Of a stretch of 64,000 nt of DNA, positions 1 through 10,551 are shown piece after piece. The DNA comes from Sediminicola sp. Lineage in GTDB: Bacteria; Bacteroidota; Bacteroidia; Flavobacteriales; Flavobacteriaceae. The first letter of the stretch is position 1. Every line of letters begins with the position of its first letter. The notes below the pieces were generated by a model. The model saw only the letters and a list, made by a program, of their open reading frames with translations. It was not told the DNA's origin and made no database searches. The translations under genes and the position numbers were made by a program. The DNA lies in assembly GCA_024643325.1 (NCBI GenBank), contig JAHEND010000010.1, positions 1 through 64,000 on the forward strand, in the 5' to 3' direction.

Positions 1-2031
1 GGCGCGGCCATTAGTTTTAACGGCGGTCTGAGTTGGTCTTCACAGAATAATATGCCCACGGCACAATTTTACAGGGTGAATGCAGATCATTTATTTCCTT
101 ATAATATCTATGGCGGCCAACAGGACAATACCAGTGTAAAGATTTCAAGTATATCCTTGGGTAATGGGGGAATTGGTGCGGAGAGCTGGGAGGCATCGGC
201 CGGAGGCGAAAGTGCCTTTTTAGCTTTTGACCCAGACCAGCCAGATGTAGTGCTTGGAGGGAGTTATTTAGGAACTATAGACGCTTATTATCCCAAGAGT
301 AAATCCAGTACCAATATTATGATAGACCCTATTCAGTATTTGGGTATGGCGGCCAGCGAAATGACTTATCGTTTTAATTGGAATGCACCAATTATAAGGT
401 CTGTACATGAATCCAATACTTATTTTCACGGTGCTCAATATGTTTTAAAAACCATAGATGTTGGACAAAGTTGGGAAATTATTTCTCCAGATTTAACCAT
501 GAATGATGCCTCCAAACAGGTACATGGTGGTGGTCCTTACACTATTGAAGCGGTAGGTGCGGAAAATTATGGCACCCTATCTTATATAGTGGAGTCTCCA
601 CACGAAAAAGGTCTTTTATACACAGGTTCAGATGACGGCCTGGTGCATATTACTAAAGATGGAGGGATTAGTTGGAAAAATATTACCCCAAGGGGATTAC
701 CTGAAACTATTATAAATGCCATTGATGTTTCTGCGCATGATCCTGGAACGGTATATATAGCGACTACACGCTATAAATTTAACGATAAAATGCCAGGCCT
801 ATATAAGAGTGTCAATTATGGCGAGCAATGGGAAAAAATATCGACTGGAATCCCAGAAGGATCCTTTACAAGAGTTGTTCGCGAGGACCCTGTGGTGAAA
901 GATTTACTTTTTGCAGGAACGGAAAAAGGGATATTTGTTTCCTATAATGGAGGTAAATTTTGGGAACCCATGCAATTAAACCTCCCAAATGTACCTATAA
1001 CAGATTTACTAATTAAAAATAATGATCTTATTGTTGCTACCCAAGGCCGTTCTTTTTGGGTGTTAGATGACTTAGACCTCATAAGACAAGCCACCCCAGC
1101 GGCTTTAAATGGAATCCAATTTTTCACACCTGAACCGGCTATTTTAGGGAATTGGTACAGTAGTATGAATGCTGCTGAACCCAAAGGGACTGATGTTCTA
1201 CAAGGGGTGAATCCTACGAACGGAGTAGTGTTTTATTACCATTTACCAGAAGGAATTTCTGAGAAGGACATTTCTTTGGAGATCAGGGATGCTAATAACC
1301 ATCTGATTAGACGTTTTGTTGGGATTAAAGACCCAACATATAAAGCCTATGAAGGTGCGCCTAGTCCAGCGCCTTTGTTGGGTGTGAACAATGGCTTGAA
1401 TCGTTTTGTATGGGATATGAAACACCACAGCTTGCCTGGTATTCCTGAGGCCTACATAGAAACCAGTTACAGTGGTCACAGGGCGTTACCTGGAGTGTAT
1501 AAAGCCATTTTACGCATTGGAGAAGTCCAAAAACAGGTTGCTGTAAGATTAGAAAGTAACCCATTAGAAGCTTTAGATGAAAAGGCGCTCATAGAATGGG
1601 ACACTTTTATGACTGCAGGAGAAAATACTTATAGAGAAATGGCAGAAATGGTGAATACACTGTATTCTTTACAATTGGATTTAAAGGATTTACTGAGAAA
1701 TGATGAAATTTCCGGAAACACAGCCTTAAAGGAGGCTATTACAGAGGTGTTGGAAAGCACCATATCTTTTGACAATGACATGATCCAACGCCTGTCTAAA
1801 GCCTATGACGACGTGGAAAATTATCCTAATAAATTCACGGCTTCATACCTGTATGTGCTCAACCAAACAGCAAGTAGCTTGCCTAAGCTAAATATGGGTT
1901 CTGTGTCTAGAATGGCTGTTTTAAATAAAGAATGGGCCCTTTTAAAAGTCAGAGGGGAAAACCTTAAAAATGAGAAAGTCCCCCAATTGAATAAGCTGCT
2001 TTGGGATGCAGGTATTGGAGCTATAGATTAA
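1..2031 (+). CDS. Sortilin/VPS10-like BNR-repeat glycosyl hydrolase-type protein, 5' truncated by window edge
   Basis: Frame is open from base 1 ([17 protein letters not shown] then ORF 52..2031); repeated SxDGGxxW-like BNR motifs ([33 protein letters not shown]). Confidence 0.8.
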   Translation, partial: GAAISFNGGLSWSSQNNMPTAQFYRVNADHLFPYNIYGGQQDNTSVKISSISLGNGGIGAESWEASAGGESAFLAFDPDQPDVVLGGSYLGTIDAYYPKSKSSTNIMIDPIQYLGMAASEMTYRFNWNAPIIRSVHESNTYFHGAQYVLKTIDVGQSWEIISPDLTMNDASKQVHGGGPYTIEAVGAENYGTLSYIVESPHEKGLLYTGSDDGLVHITKDGGISWKNITPRGLPETIINAIDVSAHDPGTVYIATTRYKFNDKMPGLYKSVNYGEQWEKISTGIPEGSFTRVVREDPVVKDLLFAGTEKGIFVSYNGGKFWEPMQLNLPNVPITDLLIKNNDLIVATQGRSFWVLDDLDLIRQATPAALNGIQFFTPEPAILGNWYSSMNAAEPKGTDVLQGVNPTNGVVFYYHLPEGISEKDISLEIRDANNHLIRRFVGIKDPTYKAYEGAPSPAPLLGVNNGLNRFVWDMKHHSLPGIPEAYIETSYSGHRALPGVYKAILRIGEVQKQVAVRLESNPLEALDEKALIEWDTFMTAGENTYREMAEMVNTLYSLQLDLKDLLRNDEISGNTALKEAITEVLESTISFDNDMIQRLSKAYDDVENYPNKFTASYLYVLNQTASSLPKLNMGSVSRMAVLNKEWALLKVRGENLKNEKVPQLNKLLWDAGIGAID

Positions 2032-2491
2032 TCTAAGTGAGTGCATAGACACCGACGGAGATGGTCTTGGAAACAATGTAGATGTAGACGACGACAATGA
2101 TGGTGTTATTGATCAGGACGACGCCTTCCCATTAGATGCAAGCGAATCTAAAGACGCAGACAATGACGGCATTGGAGACAACGCAGATACAGATATTGGC
2201 AATGACGGCTTTGATGATGAAAAGGTAGTCGTGTCCGGACTACTCACCCCCAACTCAAGTGGAATGGAAAGCACTTGGAAGATTATAAACATAGACCAAT
2301 ACCCACAAGCTAGGGTATCTGTATATGATAAAAATGGTTTAGAAGTATTTAGTGCACAGTCTTATCAAAATGACTGGCGAGGAACCTACAAGAATAGTAC
2401 AAACCCACTTCCAGCAGGTTCTTATATCTATAGGATAAACCTAGGCGACGGAAGCCAAGACAAAGAAGGCTGGATCTATATTCATTATTGA
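2027..2491 (+). pseudogene. 3' fragment of a T9SS type B adhesin: thrombospondin type-3 repeats plus gliding-motility (CHU_C) C-terminal domain
   Basis: Frame has no internal stop from 2027 and reads SECIDTDGDGLGNNVDVDDDNDGVIDQDDAFPLDASESKDADNDGIGDNADTD...SVYDKNGLEVFSAQSYQNDWRGTYKN...LPAGSYIYRINLGDG. No normal start or N-terminal domain; the listed ORF (2231..2491) covers only its end. Confidence 0.75.
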
Positions 2492-2529
2492 TATTTTTTC
2501 CGATATTAGGGGTGTAAAAACCCCTTCTA

Positions 2530-4881
2530 ATGACCTTATCTCGATTGTCAAAAATTGCTTTTTTATTGTTTTTAGTTTTTTCCGTAGGCACTCAAGCCCA
2601 AAAAAATAACGATAAAAAAGCCCCTAAAACCCTAATAGAAATTACGGAAGGCCTTCAAAAAGAAGCGGGTCTTATAGACAGTTACTTTGCTGTGGGGGGT
2701 AAATTATTCTTTGGAATATCAGAAGATATCTTGAATAAAGACCTGCTTATGGTGACTAGAATTGTGCGCATTCCCGCCAATTATTCTGCCTACAGCAATG
2801 CGGGTTCAAAGACCTCAGAACAACTGGTTCATTTTGAAAAAAGAGGGCAAAAAATTATATTGACCCAAGTGTCTTATAATGCTTTGGCACAAGAATCTGA
2901 TCCCATTAGCCTTAGTGTGGTGCAAAACAACAACCACCCAATTTTGGCAGCATTTGAGATAGAAGCTCAGGAAGAAGGGCAGTATTTAATAGAGGTAACA
3001 GATTATTTTTCGGACGACTCACCAGGCTTTAATATAGTGGGAAGCCGCCAGAAAGAAGCCTATAAAATGGGTGGTGTAGATAAAAAGCGCTCGAGTATAG
3101 ACCGCGTGCGCTCCTTTCCCATTAACACAGAAGTGACCCACACCCTCACCTATAGCGCACGTAAGGCGCCTAGAGGCAACAACACAGAAACCCTCAGTTT
3201 TGTAGTGAACCACTCCCTTATTTTACTTCCAGAAGACCCCATGCCAGTGCGTTATGAAGACCGTAGGGTAGGCTGGTTCTCTATGGATAAGATAGATTAT
3301 TCTTCTGAGGCCTTAAAGGCCGATGCCTATAGCATAGTGCGCCGTTGGAGGCTCGAGCCTTCAGATGAAGCGGCCTACTCGCGTGGAGAATTAGTGGTGC
3401 CAAAGAAGCAAATTGTGTACTATTTGGATCCCGCTACCCCCTTAAAATGGCGCCCTTATTTTAGAAAAGGGATAGAAGATTGGAACAGCGCTTTTGAAAA
3501 GGCAGGATTTAAAAATGCCATAGTAGCCAAAGATGCGCCTACTCCAGAAGAAGATCCAGACTTTAGTCCGGAAGACGCCCGTTATTCTATGGTGCGCTAT
3601 GTGGCGTCTACCACCAGAAATGCTACTGGACCAAGTGTTTCTGACCCCAGAACAGGAGAAATTATTGAGAGTGATATTATTTGGTATCACAACCATTTGC
3701 GCTCTTACAGAAACAGGTATTTATTAGAAACCGCTGCAGCCAATCCGAAAGCCAGAACCCTAGACACGCCTGAGGAAGAAATTGGGGAGATGATGCGCCG
3801 CGTTATTTCTCATGAAATAGGGCATGCCCTTGGTTTGCCGCACAATATGAAAGCCTCAAGTGCCTATCCGGTAGACTCTTTAAGATCTGGTACATTTACC
3901 CAGAAAATGGGGATTGCCACGACCATTATGGACTACGCCCGTTATAATTATATAGCCCAACCAGGAGACAAAAACATTCGTTTTGTCCGCCAATTAGGAC
4001 CTTATGACAACTATGCCATTGAATGGGGGTATCGCTATTTCCCCGGTAAAGACCCATTGGCCGTTAAAGAAAGCTTGCGTAAATGGGTAGACGCTAGAAG
4101 TACAGATCCTATATATATGTTTGGATCAGGCGGGAACGACCCCAATTCTCAAACAGAAAATATTGGAGACAACCCTATTAAAGCCAGTCAGTACGGTTTG
4201 TCTAATCTAAAAATAGTCGGTAAAAATTTAAAAGACTGGGCACAGTTTCCTAACAGCACCTATGATGATTTAGCGGAATTACACGGAGAGTTTTTAGGGG
4301 TGTATAGGAGATATGTGTACCATGTGGCTAAGCTTGTAGGAGGGGTAAACGAAACTCGATTAAACAACAACCAAGAAGGAACGCCCTATGTGAATGTACT
4401 ATCGGGGACTCAATTAGAAGCTTTGGATTTTTTAAATGCTGAGGTGTGGAACGCACCCACTTGGCTTATTCCTAAAGATTTGGTATCTAGTTTTAGCTCA
4501 GACGGGGCCTTAGACGCCCTGTCTAAGATGCAAATGGATTTATTGAAAACTATGCTTGCGCCTAAAAAATTAACCGCCATGCTCTCTGCGCATTATACCT
4601 TAGAAGGAAACGGCCTGGCATTACCGGAGCTCTTCAACAGACTGAGTTCAGATATTGTTTTAGATAAAGCGCCACAGTCAGTTCTAGACAGGAAATTACA
4701 AAAAGCCTACCTCCATATTTTAAAAGACTTAAAAGGCAATGAAGATACGGATGCAGAGGTAAAAGGCATGGTCATAGCACAATTAGAGGTCTTGAAAGAC
4801 CGCTTTAAAAAATTCAGTAAATCTTCCAACCCTTTGGTAGCTGCCCACGGTGCTTATGGCCTGGTTGTGATAAAAGATTAA
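2530..4881 (+). CDS. Zinc-dependent metalloprotease (DUF5117/DUF5118 type)
   Basis: Signal peptide; HEIGHALGLPHNM zinc motif; DYARYNYIAQPGD region. Confidence 0.85.
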   Translation: MTLSRLSKIAFLLFLVFSVGTQAQKNNDKKAPKTLIEITEGLQKEAGLIDSYFAVGGKLFFGISEDILNKDLLMVTRIVRIPANYSAYSNAGSKTSEQLVHFEKRGQKIILTQVSYNALAQESDPISLSVVQNNNHPILAAFEIEAQEEGQYLIEVTDYFSDDSPGFNIVGSRQKEAYKMGGVDKKRSSIDRVRSFPINTEVTHTLTYSARKAPRGNNTETLSFVVNHSLILLPEDPMPVRYEDRRVGWFSMDKIDYSSEALKADAYSIVRRWRLEPSDEAAYSRGELVVPKKQIVYYLDPATPLKWRPYFRKGIEDWNSAFEKAGFKNAIVAKDAPTPEEDPDFSPEDARYSMVRYVASTTRNATGPSVSDPRTGEIIESDIIWYHNHLRSYRNRYLLETAAANPKARTLDTPEEEIGEMMRRVISHEIGHALGLPHNMKASSAYPVDSLRSGTFTQKMGIATTIMDYARYNYIAQPGDKNIRFVRQLGPYDNYAIEWGYRYFPGKDPLAVKESLRKWVDARSTDPIYMFGSGGNDPNSQTENIGDNPIKASQYGLSNLKIVGKNLKDWAQFPNSTYDDLAELHGEFLGVYRRYVYHVAKLVGGVNETRLNNNQEGTPYVNVLSGTQLEALDFLNAEVWNAPTWLIPKDLVSSFSSDGALDALSKMQMDLLKTMLAPKKLTAMLSAHYTLEGNGLALPELFNRLSSDIVLDKAPQSVLDRKLQKAYLHILKDLKGNEDTDAEVKGMVIAQLEVLKDRFKKFSKSSNPLVAAHGAYGLVVIKD

Positions 4882-4942
4882 AATTGATTCTAGTGAAAGC
4901 CACTAATGGCAGGCTATTACTTAGAGGCTTAGGTGTTGGACA

Positions 4943-5791
4943 TTAGTTTAAAGGCAGAATCTTAATTCGAAAACTGTCGCCTGTTTTTAATTGCGCCAAA
5001 GCATTAATACTCTCTTGGGTAAGTTGTAAAATCCTGGGATAGCCCCCCGTAGTTTGGGCTTCCCTCATGAGGACCATTATATTTCCAGAAGGGGTTATTT
5101 GAACAGTGCCTGGTAATACAGGTCCTGTAATTTGGTTTTTTTCAAAAGCACTTAATGAAGGAAGTAGCTGGTAGGCCATTCTGTTGTTGAGATTACTCAC
5201 TTTAAAGGTTTGTTGGTTAAGACCCTCCTGTTGCTCTGGGTTTAAGTATTTAAATTCCGGCCCTTGAAAGGCGAGGATTTTTTTGGCGCCTAAAGGAGTA
5301 TTGCTCTTTTTTTCAAGAATAATCGCCTGGTCTTTTTCCCCTGATCTGTGTTGGAGTTCCATTCCTTTTTCTAGTTTTATGATTGGACTTAAATGGGCTT
5401 GCATGGACCTACTTCCCAATAGGGGCTCATTTAGAAAACCGCCTTTAATGGCCATATAAAGCCTCACGCCTTTTTCCAGGGTACCAAAACGCAGTTCTTG
5501 GCCCGCTTTTACCCAAATAGGGGTATTGGTGCTGGCTATGTTTTGATTTATATAAATTGGAAAAATAGCACCGCTAAAAGCCACCCAAGCATTTTCTGTG
5601 AAAGTCAATACAGGTCCTGTCATGGTTATTTCCAGCACTGCGGCATTGGGTTCATTCTCTAAAAGGGCGTTGGCATTTTGAGCACTTTCACGGTCCATGG
5701 CCCCGCCCATTGGCACCCCTATAGGTTGCAGTGGGCTCCTGCCTAAATCTTGAATACTGGTGTATAAACCAGCTTTAATGACTTTAATCAT
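4943..5791 (-). CDS. pxpC: 5-oxoprolinase subunit C / biotin-dependent carboxyltransferase family
   Basis: MIKVIKAGLYTSIQDLGR...GVPMGGAMDRESAQNANALLEN; adjacent to pxpB and pxpA. Confidence 0.9.
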   Translation of the reverse strand: MIKVIKAGLYTSIQDLGRSPLQPIGVPMGGAMDRESAQNANALLENEPNAAVLEITMTGPVLTFTENAWVAFSGAIFPIYINQNIASTNTPIWVKAGQELRFGTLEKGVRLYMAIKGGFLNEPLLGSRSMQAHLSPIIKLEKGMELQHRSGEKDQAIILEKKSNTPLGAKKILAFQGPEFKYLNPEQQEGLNQQTFKVSNLNNRMAYQLLPSLSAFEKNQITGPVLPGTVQITPSGNIMVLMREAQTTGGYPRILQLTQESINALAQLKTGDSFRIKILPLN

Positions 5792-5804
5792 GCGGCTTTT
5801 GGTT

Positions 5805-6641
5805 TCATGGCTTAGTATAAATCGTTTTTTCTATTTTGTAAATCCCTGCTGCTACTTGAATTTGCAATAGCTTATAAGCGTCTTTTGAGATGGGTGTAAA
5901 TTGTATTTTGTCTCCCACCTGCGCAAAAAAAGGTGGGTCTTGTAGGGGGTTAAATAAGGGTATGGGTGTTTGGCCAATGAGCTGCCAGCCACCGGGACTC
6001 TCACAGGGATATATACCCGTTTGCTTGGCGGCAAGCCCAACAGAACCGGAAGGAACTTTCATTCTGGGGCTTGATTTTCTAGGGATCTCAAGTTTTGAAT
6101 CCAGACCGCCCAAATACATAAATCCTGGAAGGAAGCCAACACCGTAGACCGTGTAAGTAGCCTTGCTGTGTTTGGAAATGAGCGCCTCTGGAGAAAGTTT
6201 TAATTGAGTGCACACCGCCTCAAGGTCGGGGGCAAAAGAGGCCTCGTAGCATACCGGTATTTTATACAGTATTTTTTGTGCTGGTATCGTTTTTATAGTG
6301 TTTTTGGCCTTCTTTATGGTGTTTTTAATCTTTTTGCTCTGGTCCTTTGGGTCTAGATGCTCTTTAATTTTTTCTTCACTAAACAGCTCATAGTCTTTTT
6401 TTATTTGTGCTTTTAAGAAGGGAAAGGAAGTAATTCGCTCAGGGAATACCGCTAATATAGAGGCATAAGCTGCTGTTAAAATAGCGTCTGGACAATTATT
6501 TTGCAACACCTTTTTAAAAGCAGATAGGTCCTCTAAGATATTTTCAGAGACTATTTGGGGCCACTGAATGAGTAGCGCGTATTCACTGTATGGGTGGTAT
6601 TCTAAGAAATAAGGAGGCTTCGGTTCTTTTGCGTCTAACAT
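5805..6641 (-). CDS. pxpB: 5-oxoprolinase subunit B
   Basis: KipI-like: PVCYEASFAPDLEAV..., YTVYGVGFLPGFMYLGGLD, PRMKVPSGSVGLAAKQTGIYPCESPGGWQLIGQTP. Confidence 0.9.
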   Translation of the reverse strand: MLDAKEPKPPYFLEYHPYSEYALLIQWPQIVSENILEDLSAFKKVLQNNCPDAILTAAYASILAVFPERITSFPFLKAQIKKDYELFSEEKIKEHLDPKDQSKKIKNTIKKAKNTIKTIPAQKILYKIPVCYEASFAPDLEAVCTQLKLSPEALISKHSKATYTVYGVGFLPGFMYLGGLDSKLEIPRKSSPRMKVPSGSVGLAAKQTGIYPCESPGGWQLIGQTPIPLFNPLQDPPFFAQVGDKIQFTPISKDAYKLLQIQVAAGIYKIEKTIYTKP

Positions 6642-6651
6642 AGCTTAATGA

Positions 6652-7377
6652 CTAAATTTTTGAAATGGCTTTTCTAATGGCCTGCGCCCTCTCTATTGCT
6701 TTTGGATGGTCTGAATGTAAGCAAACGGTGTCTATTTGAGTGGCTAAATAGGCTATTTTACCTTGACTGTTCTGGTACGGAATGTGCTTTTCTAGCACAA
6801 GATCATGCAATTGTGCTACTATTTCCGTAGTGTTTTCTATCTGAGCGTTGTTAGATTGTCTAGAGATTAAATAGCCTTGTTCATTATACCTCCTGTCTAG
6901 AAAGCCCTCTGAATACAGCTTAAAATATTGGGCTTCAGCCGCCACAGTAAATGCTTTATGGGGCATGGCGTACAAAAGGGTACAAGGATAGTTAGATAGG
7001 GTTTCTAAATAAGCTCCAGCGAGCTCTGGACTATGGTATAGGTCTGAATACAAAGCGCCATGGGCTTTTATATGGTGGCATTGAATTGACTGCTTTTCCA
7101 AAGTATTAAAAAAGAGGTCCAATTGTTTTTCAATGGCTGCTTGAAATTCTTTTAGAGGCATTTTCATAGACTGCCTGCCAAAATTGAGGGTGTCTGGATA
7201 AGAAGGATGTGCCCCTACTTTTAGCTGTTCGTTTAGGGCCAATTGCAGTGCAGTTTCTATGGTCAGGGCATTTCCATAGTGGCCGCCGCAGGCAATACTA
7301 CAACTGTCTAAATAGGGCATGAGTTCTTTATCTACTCCATAACCTTCTCCCAAATCTGAATTAAAATCTATGGTCAT
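6652..7377 (-). CDS. pxpA: 5-oxoprolinase subunit A (LamB/YcsF family)
   Basis: MTIDFNSDLGEGYGVD...ACGGHYG; start chosen at the internal Met (track ORF starts at 7398). Confidence 0.9.
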   Translation of the reverse strand: MTIDFNSDLGEGYGVDKELMPYLDSCSIACGGHYGNALTIETALQLALNEQLKVGAHPSYPDTLNFGRQSMKMPLKEFQAAIEKQLDLFFNTLEKQSIQCHHIKAHGALYSDLYHSPELAGAYLETLSNYPCTLLYAMPHKAFTVAAEAQYFKLYSEGFLDRRYNEQGYLISRQSNNAQIENTTEIVAQLHDLVLEKHIPYQNSQGKIAYLATQIDTVCLHSDHPKAIERAQAIRKAISKI

Positions 7378-7387
7378 AGTGTTGGTT

Positions 7388-8581
7388 TTACAATACACTC
7401 ACAAGGGTTTTTATACTGAGACCCACTGAAATTATAAAAATAATACCAAACAGTATATTTTTAGTTTTACTGTTGGTGTGTTTTCCTAACATTTTTTGGT
7501 TGTTTCCGAGCCAAAACAAAAGTCCTACCAGTACTGGGAGGATAATTCCATTGGCAATTTGAGCAAAAACAATTACACTGATGGGGGTATAGTTTAGTAA
7601 TAGGGAGCACATGCCTAATGCCAATATCACTAAGCTAATGGCTTTAAATCCCCAATGGGTGGCCTTTAAACCAAGGTCAAAGCAATTATTTACTACATAA
7701 GCGGCGGCTAATGGAGCGGTCACTGCTGAGGTAATTCCTGCAGAAAGCAGGCCTATTCCTATAGCAATTTTAGCGAAGCTTCCATAGAGTGGCGCCAGTC
7801 CTTTTGCCAAATCGAGAACAGATTTTAAACTGTCCTTTGGCAAGGCGGTAGCAGTGATCACAATAGCCATAGAGACTAAGACTCCTATACTTACCGCAAT
7901 TTTCGTGTCTGTTCTTAGGGCACTTAAATCCGAGGGCTGCTTCCATTTTTCTTTGACCAGTGCAGCGTGAAGAAATAAATTATACGGCACTACCGTGGTG
8001 CCTATTAAGGCCATGATGGGAAATAAACTGTCTTTTGGAAATTGAACCAAAACAACTCCCTTGATCAGCGCCACCATGGAGGGACCCACAAGTATAGCTG
8101 TAATTAAAAAGGAGCCACTGAGTAACACCACCAGTCCAATGAGAAATTTTTCCAGTGTTTTATAGGAGCCAAATCCCAGTAGAATCGCTGCTAAGCCTCC
8201 AATTACAAAGGGGTAAATTACAAGTGAATCTGGACCAAATAAGGCTTCCAGGCCTAAAATAGCACCGTTTAAATTTCCAGCCTCATAGGCGGTATTTCCG
8301 CCCAAAATAGCGGTTAATATTCCCCAAGACAACAGTATTTTGAGCCACTTTTTTTCAATTGCGTTGCGCATGACACTTGCAAGTCCCTCTTGGGTAATGA
8401 GGCCAATTCTAGCGGCGGTCTCTTGTAATAAAATAGTCATACCACCAGAGAGCAATAAAGCCCAAAGTAGGGACATTCCAAAGCCTGCCCCTGCTTTCAT
8501 GCAAGCGGTTACGGTCCCAGGACCTATAAAGGCAGCTGCCACTAGCGTGGCAGGCCCCATTTTTTTAAAAGGATTTTGCAT
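7388..8581 (-). CDS. NRAMP-like transporter with non-canonical TM1/TM6 motifs
   Basis: Nramp-like fold sequence MGPATLVAAAFIGPGTVTACMKAGAGFG...LQETAARIGLITQEGL...IGTTVVPYNLFLHAALV; first gene of the pxp operon. Confidence 0.85.
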   Translation of the reverse strand: MQNPFKKMGPATLVAAAFIGPGTVTACMKAGAGFGMSLLWALLLSGGMTILLQETAARIGLITQEGLASVMRNAIEKKWLKILLSWGILTAILGGNTAYEAGNLNGAILGLEALFGPDSLVIYPFVIGGLAAILLGFGSYKTLEKFLIGLVVLLSGSFLITAILVGPSMVALIKGVVLVQFPKDSLFPIMALIGTTVVPYNLFLHAALVKEKWKQPSDLSALRTDTKIAVSIGVLVSMAIVITATALPKDSLKSVLDLAKGLAPLYGSFAKIAIGIGLLSAGITSAVTAPLAAAYVVNNCFDLGLKATHWGFKAISLVILALGMCSLLLNYTPISVIVFAQIANGIILPVLVGLLFWLGNNQKMLGKHTNSKTKNILFGIIFIISVGLSIKTLVSVL

Positions 8582-8624
8582 GGGTCTAAAAGATAGACCT
8601 AAGGTAATAAAATTGACAGAGTTC

Positions 8625-9749
8625 TTAGTCTATCTTGAGTTCCCATTCAATGATTGGCTGCACTTTTGGGGCTGTAAAAGCGCCTAATGCTTTTAAGGTC
8701 AGTACAATGCTATCTTTTCTTTCTAAGGTTTTTATTTGAAGCGTAATACTTTCTCCCGCAGGAATGGTAAATACTGGAGAATGCCTGTAAAGACTAAAAG
8801 GCATCTGATTTTCAAAGAGCAAATCACTGCTGGAATGGTTGTGAAGTGTCACAGACAAAACCTGTGTTTTGCCAATATATTTTAGGTCTGTAGCAGTGAC
8901 AGATGCTTTAATTAAAGGATTTAAAAACTCAGATTTACCCACCAATAAATCATTAAATACAGCCACAGTTCTTCCATTTTTTAAAGCCTCTAATAAACTA
9001 GCGGCAGTTTTTTCTTTGGCAAAAACCAATGTAATAGGCCTGTGTTGTGCTTTTTCTGTATAATCCCAATCAATGAGGTCATGCACATCTGATGTCCCCA
9101 TAATGGTCAGCCCGTTGTCTAGCGCAATTTGTAGGGCTTCTTCCGAATAGTCTCCTGTATTAATCACTTCTATGCCGTGTAACTCATCATTTTTAATACG
9201 TTCTTTCTGAAAATCACTCAGCGCAGGCGTTCCGTTAGGTTGTTGAACATACCAAGCGGGATGGTTCCAAAACACAAAAGCCCCTTGTTTTTTTGCCTCC
9301 TTAAAGGCGTCTTCAGCAGCCTCTTGTAAAATAGGGTTGGCATCATGAATAAATATGGCATTGTTATGCCCTACTGGCAACGCCCTTGTGATTTCAGAGC
9401 CTCGAATAATTAATAAACCGTGGTCTGCGGCTTCTTTCAGAGCAATTTCGTGGGCCCTATTTCTGTCTGGATGGGGAATATCTGATTTGTGGGGCTGGTA
9501 TTCCAAGTGTTCCGTAAGTGAAATAGCATCTAGGTTTTCTCTCAAGGCTTCTTGTACCCGAATACTGGGCCATACGGTGCCATCTGAAAACACAGAGTGT
9601 ATATGAAAATCTGTTTTTAGGCTTAAATATCCTGGTATATTAGGATATTCTATAGCCGTTGCACCCGCATGGCTGTGTTCCTGCCCTTGAGCCACTAAGG
9701 CAAATAGCATCCACAGGGATGCAAAACTGATTTTTAAGATCTTTGTCAT
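8625..9749 (-). CDS. PHP-domain metal-dependent phosphoesterase (possibly Sb-PDE-like), secreted
   Basis: DFHIHSVFSDGTVWP, LTEHLEY, IRGSEIT, TSDVHDLIDW; N-terminal signal. Confidence 0.8.
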   Translation of the reverse strand: MTKILKISFASLWMLFALVAQGQEHSHAGATAIEYPNIPGYLSLKTDFHIHSVFSDGTVWPSIRVQEALRENLDAISLTEHLEYQPHKSDIPHPDRNRAHEIALKEAADHGLLIIRGSEITRALPVGHNNAIFIHDANPILQEAAEDAFKEAKKQGAFVFWNHPAWYVQQPNGTPALSDFQKERIKNDELHGIEVINTGDYSEEALQIALDNGLTIMGTSDVHDLIDWDYTEKAQHRPITLVFAKEKTAASLLEALKNGRTVAVFNDLLVGKSEFLNPLIKASVTATDLKYIGKTQVLSVTLHNHSSSDLLFENQMPFSLYRHSPVFTIPAGESITLQIKTLERKDSIVLTLKALGAFTAPKVQPIIEWELKID

Positions 9750-9836
9750 GATGTTTGATTTTTCTAGCCTAAAAATACAAGATTAGACGGCTTATTTGGG
9801 TAAATTAATATTTAAATTTGGGTAAAGTCTATTCTT

Positions 9837-10547
9837 ATGCGCGCTATTCTAGGTATTATCCTCTTACCATTACTTTTTATTTCTTGTCAAAAGGCATCTG
9901 TTACAACGCCTGAGGAAGTCCTTCAGAAAGCGGTGAAAGCCCATGGTGGTGAAGCCGCTTTTGAAGCTGTGAAATTATTTTCTTTTGACAAGAAAACAAG
10001 CTCTTTTGATTCCCTTGGCGAACCCAAAAAGACGGTGGAACAATCTTTTGAGTATGATTTTAAAAAAGGGACATGGGCCGTAGGCTGGAAAGAAAATAAT
10101 CAAAAACACCAATTAACAAGAGATGCGCTGGGGCTTAGCCTTCGGGTGAACGATACTTTAAAAACACTCTCTGAACCAGATAAAAAGGGCTTTGAATCCC
10201 TTTTAAACGGCGGGTTATTTGTCTATTGGCAGCCCTATAAATTATCTCGTGAACTTCCCAAAAATGCTACAGTTTCACCAGACACCCTAATGAATACCCC
10301 TGTGTGGGCGGTGTCTTTTCAGTTTCCCAATTCAAGCGACCAGTGGGTCTGGTATTTTGACCAGAACTCTGGCGTGTTTTTGGGAAATAGGGTCTGGCAC
10401 AACAACCGTTATAGCCTCATTTTAAACCAGTCTTGGTTGGCGTATCAGGGCCTAAAACTCCCTCAAGAAAGGGTGAGTTACAGGGTCAATACTGCCAATG
10501 AAATTTTATACAAGCAGGCGGATTATGTGTATAGTTCCGAAAAATAA
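9837..10547 (+). CDS. Lipoprotein, DUF6503-like
   Basis: Lipobox LLFISC; VLQKAVKAHGGEAAFEAVKLFSFD. Confidence 0.6.
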   Translation: MRAILGIILLPLLFISCQKASVTTPEEVLQKAVKAHGGEAAFEAVKLFSFDKKTSSFDSLGEPKKTVEQSFEYDFKKGTWAVGWKENNQKHQLTRDALGLSLRVNDTLKTLSEPDKKGFESLLNGGLFVYWQPYKLSRELPKNATVSPDTLMNTPVWAVSFQFPNSSDQWVWYFDQNSGVFLGNRVWHNNRYSLILNQSWLAYQGLKLPQERVSYRVNTANEILYKQADYVYSSEK

Positions 10548-10551
10548 AGTA

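Noticed and set aside
10075-10088. CATGGGCCGTAGGC as a further copy of the GC-rich word
   Set aside because: Mismatch in the CGGCCG core and constrained by a TGG codon; treated as coincidence.
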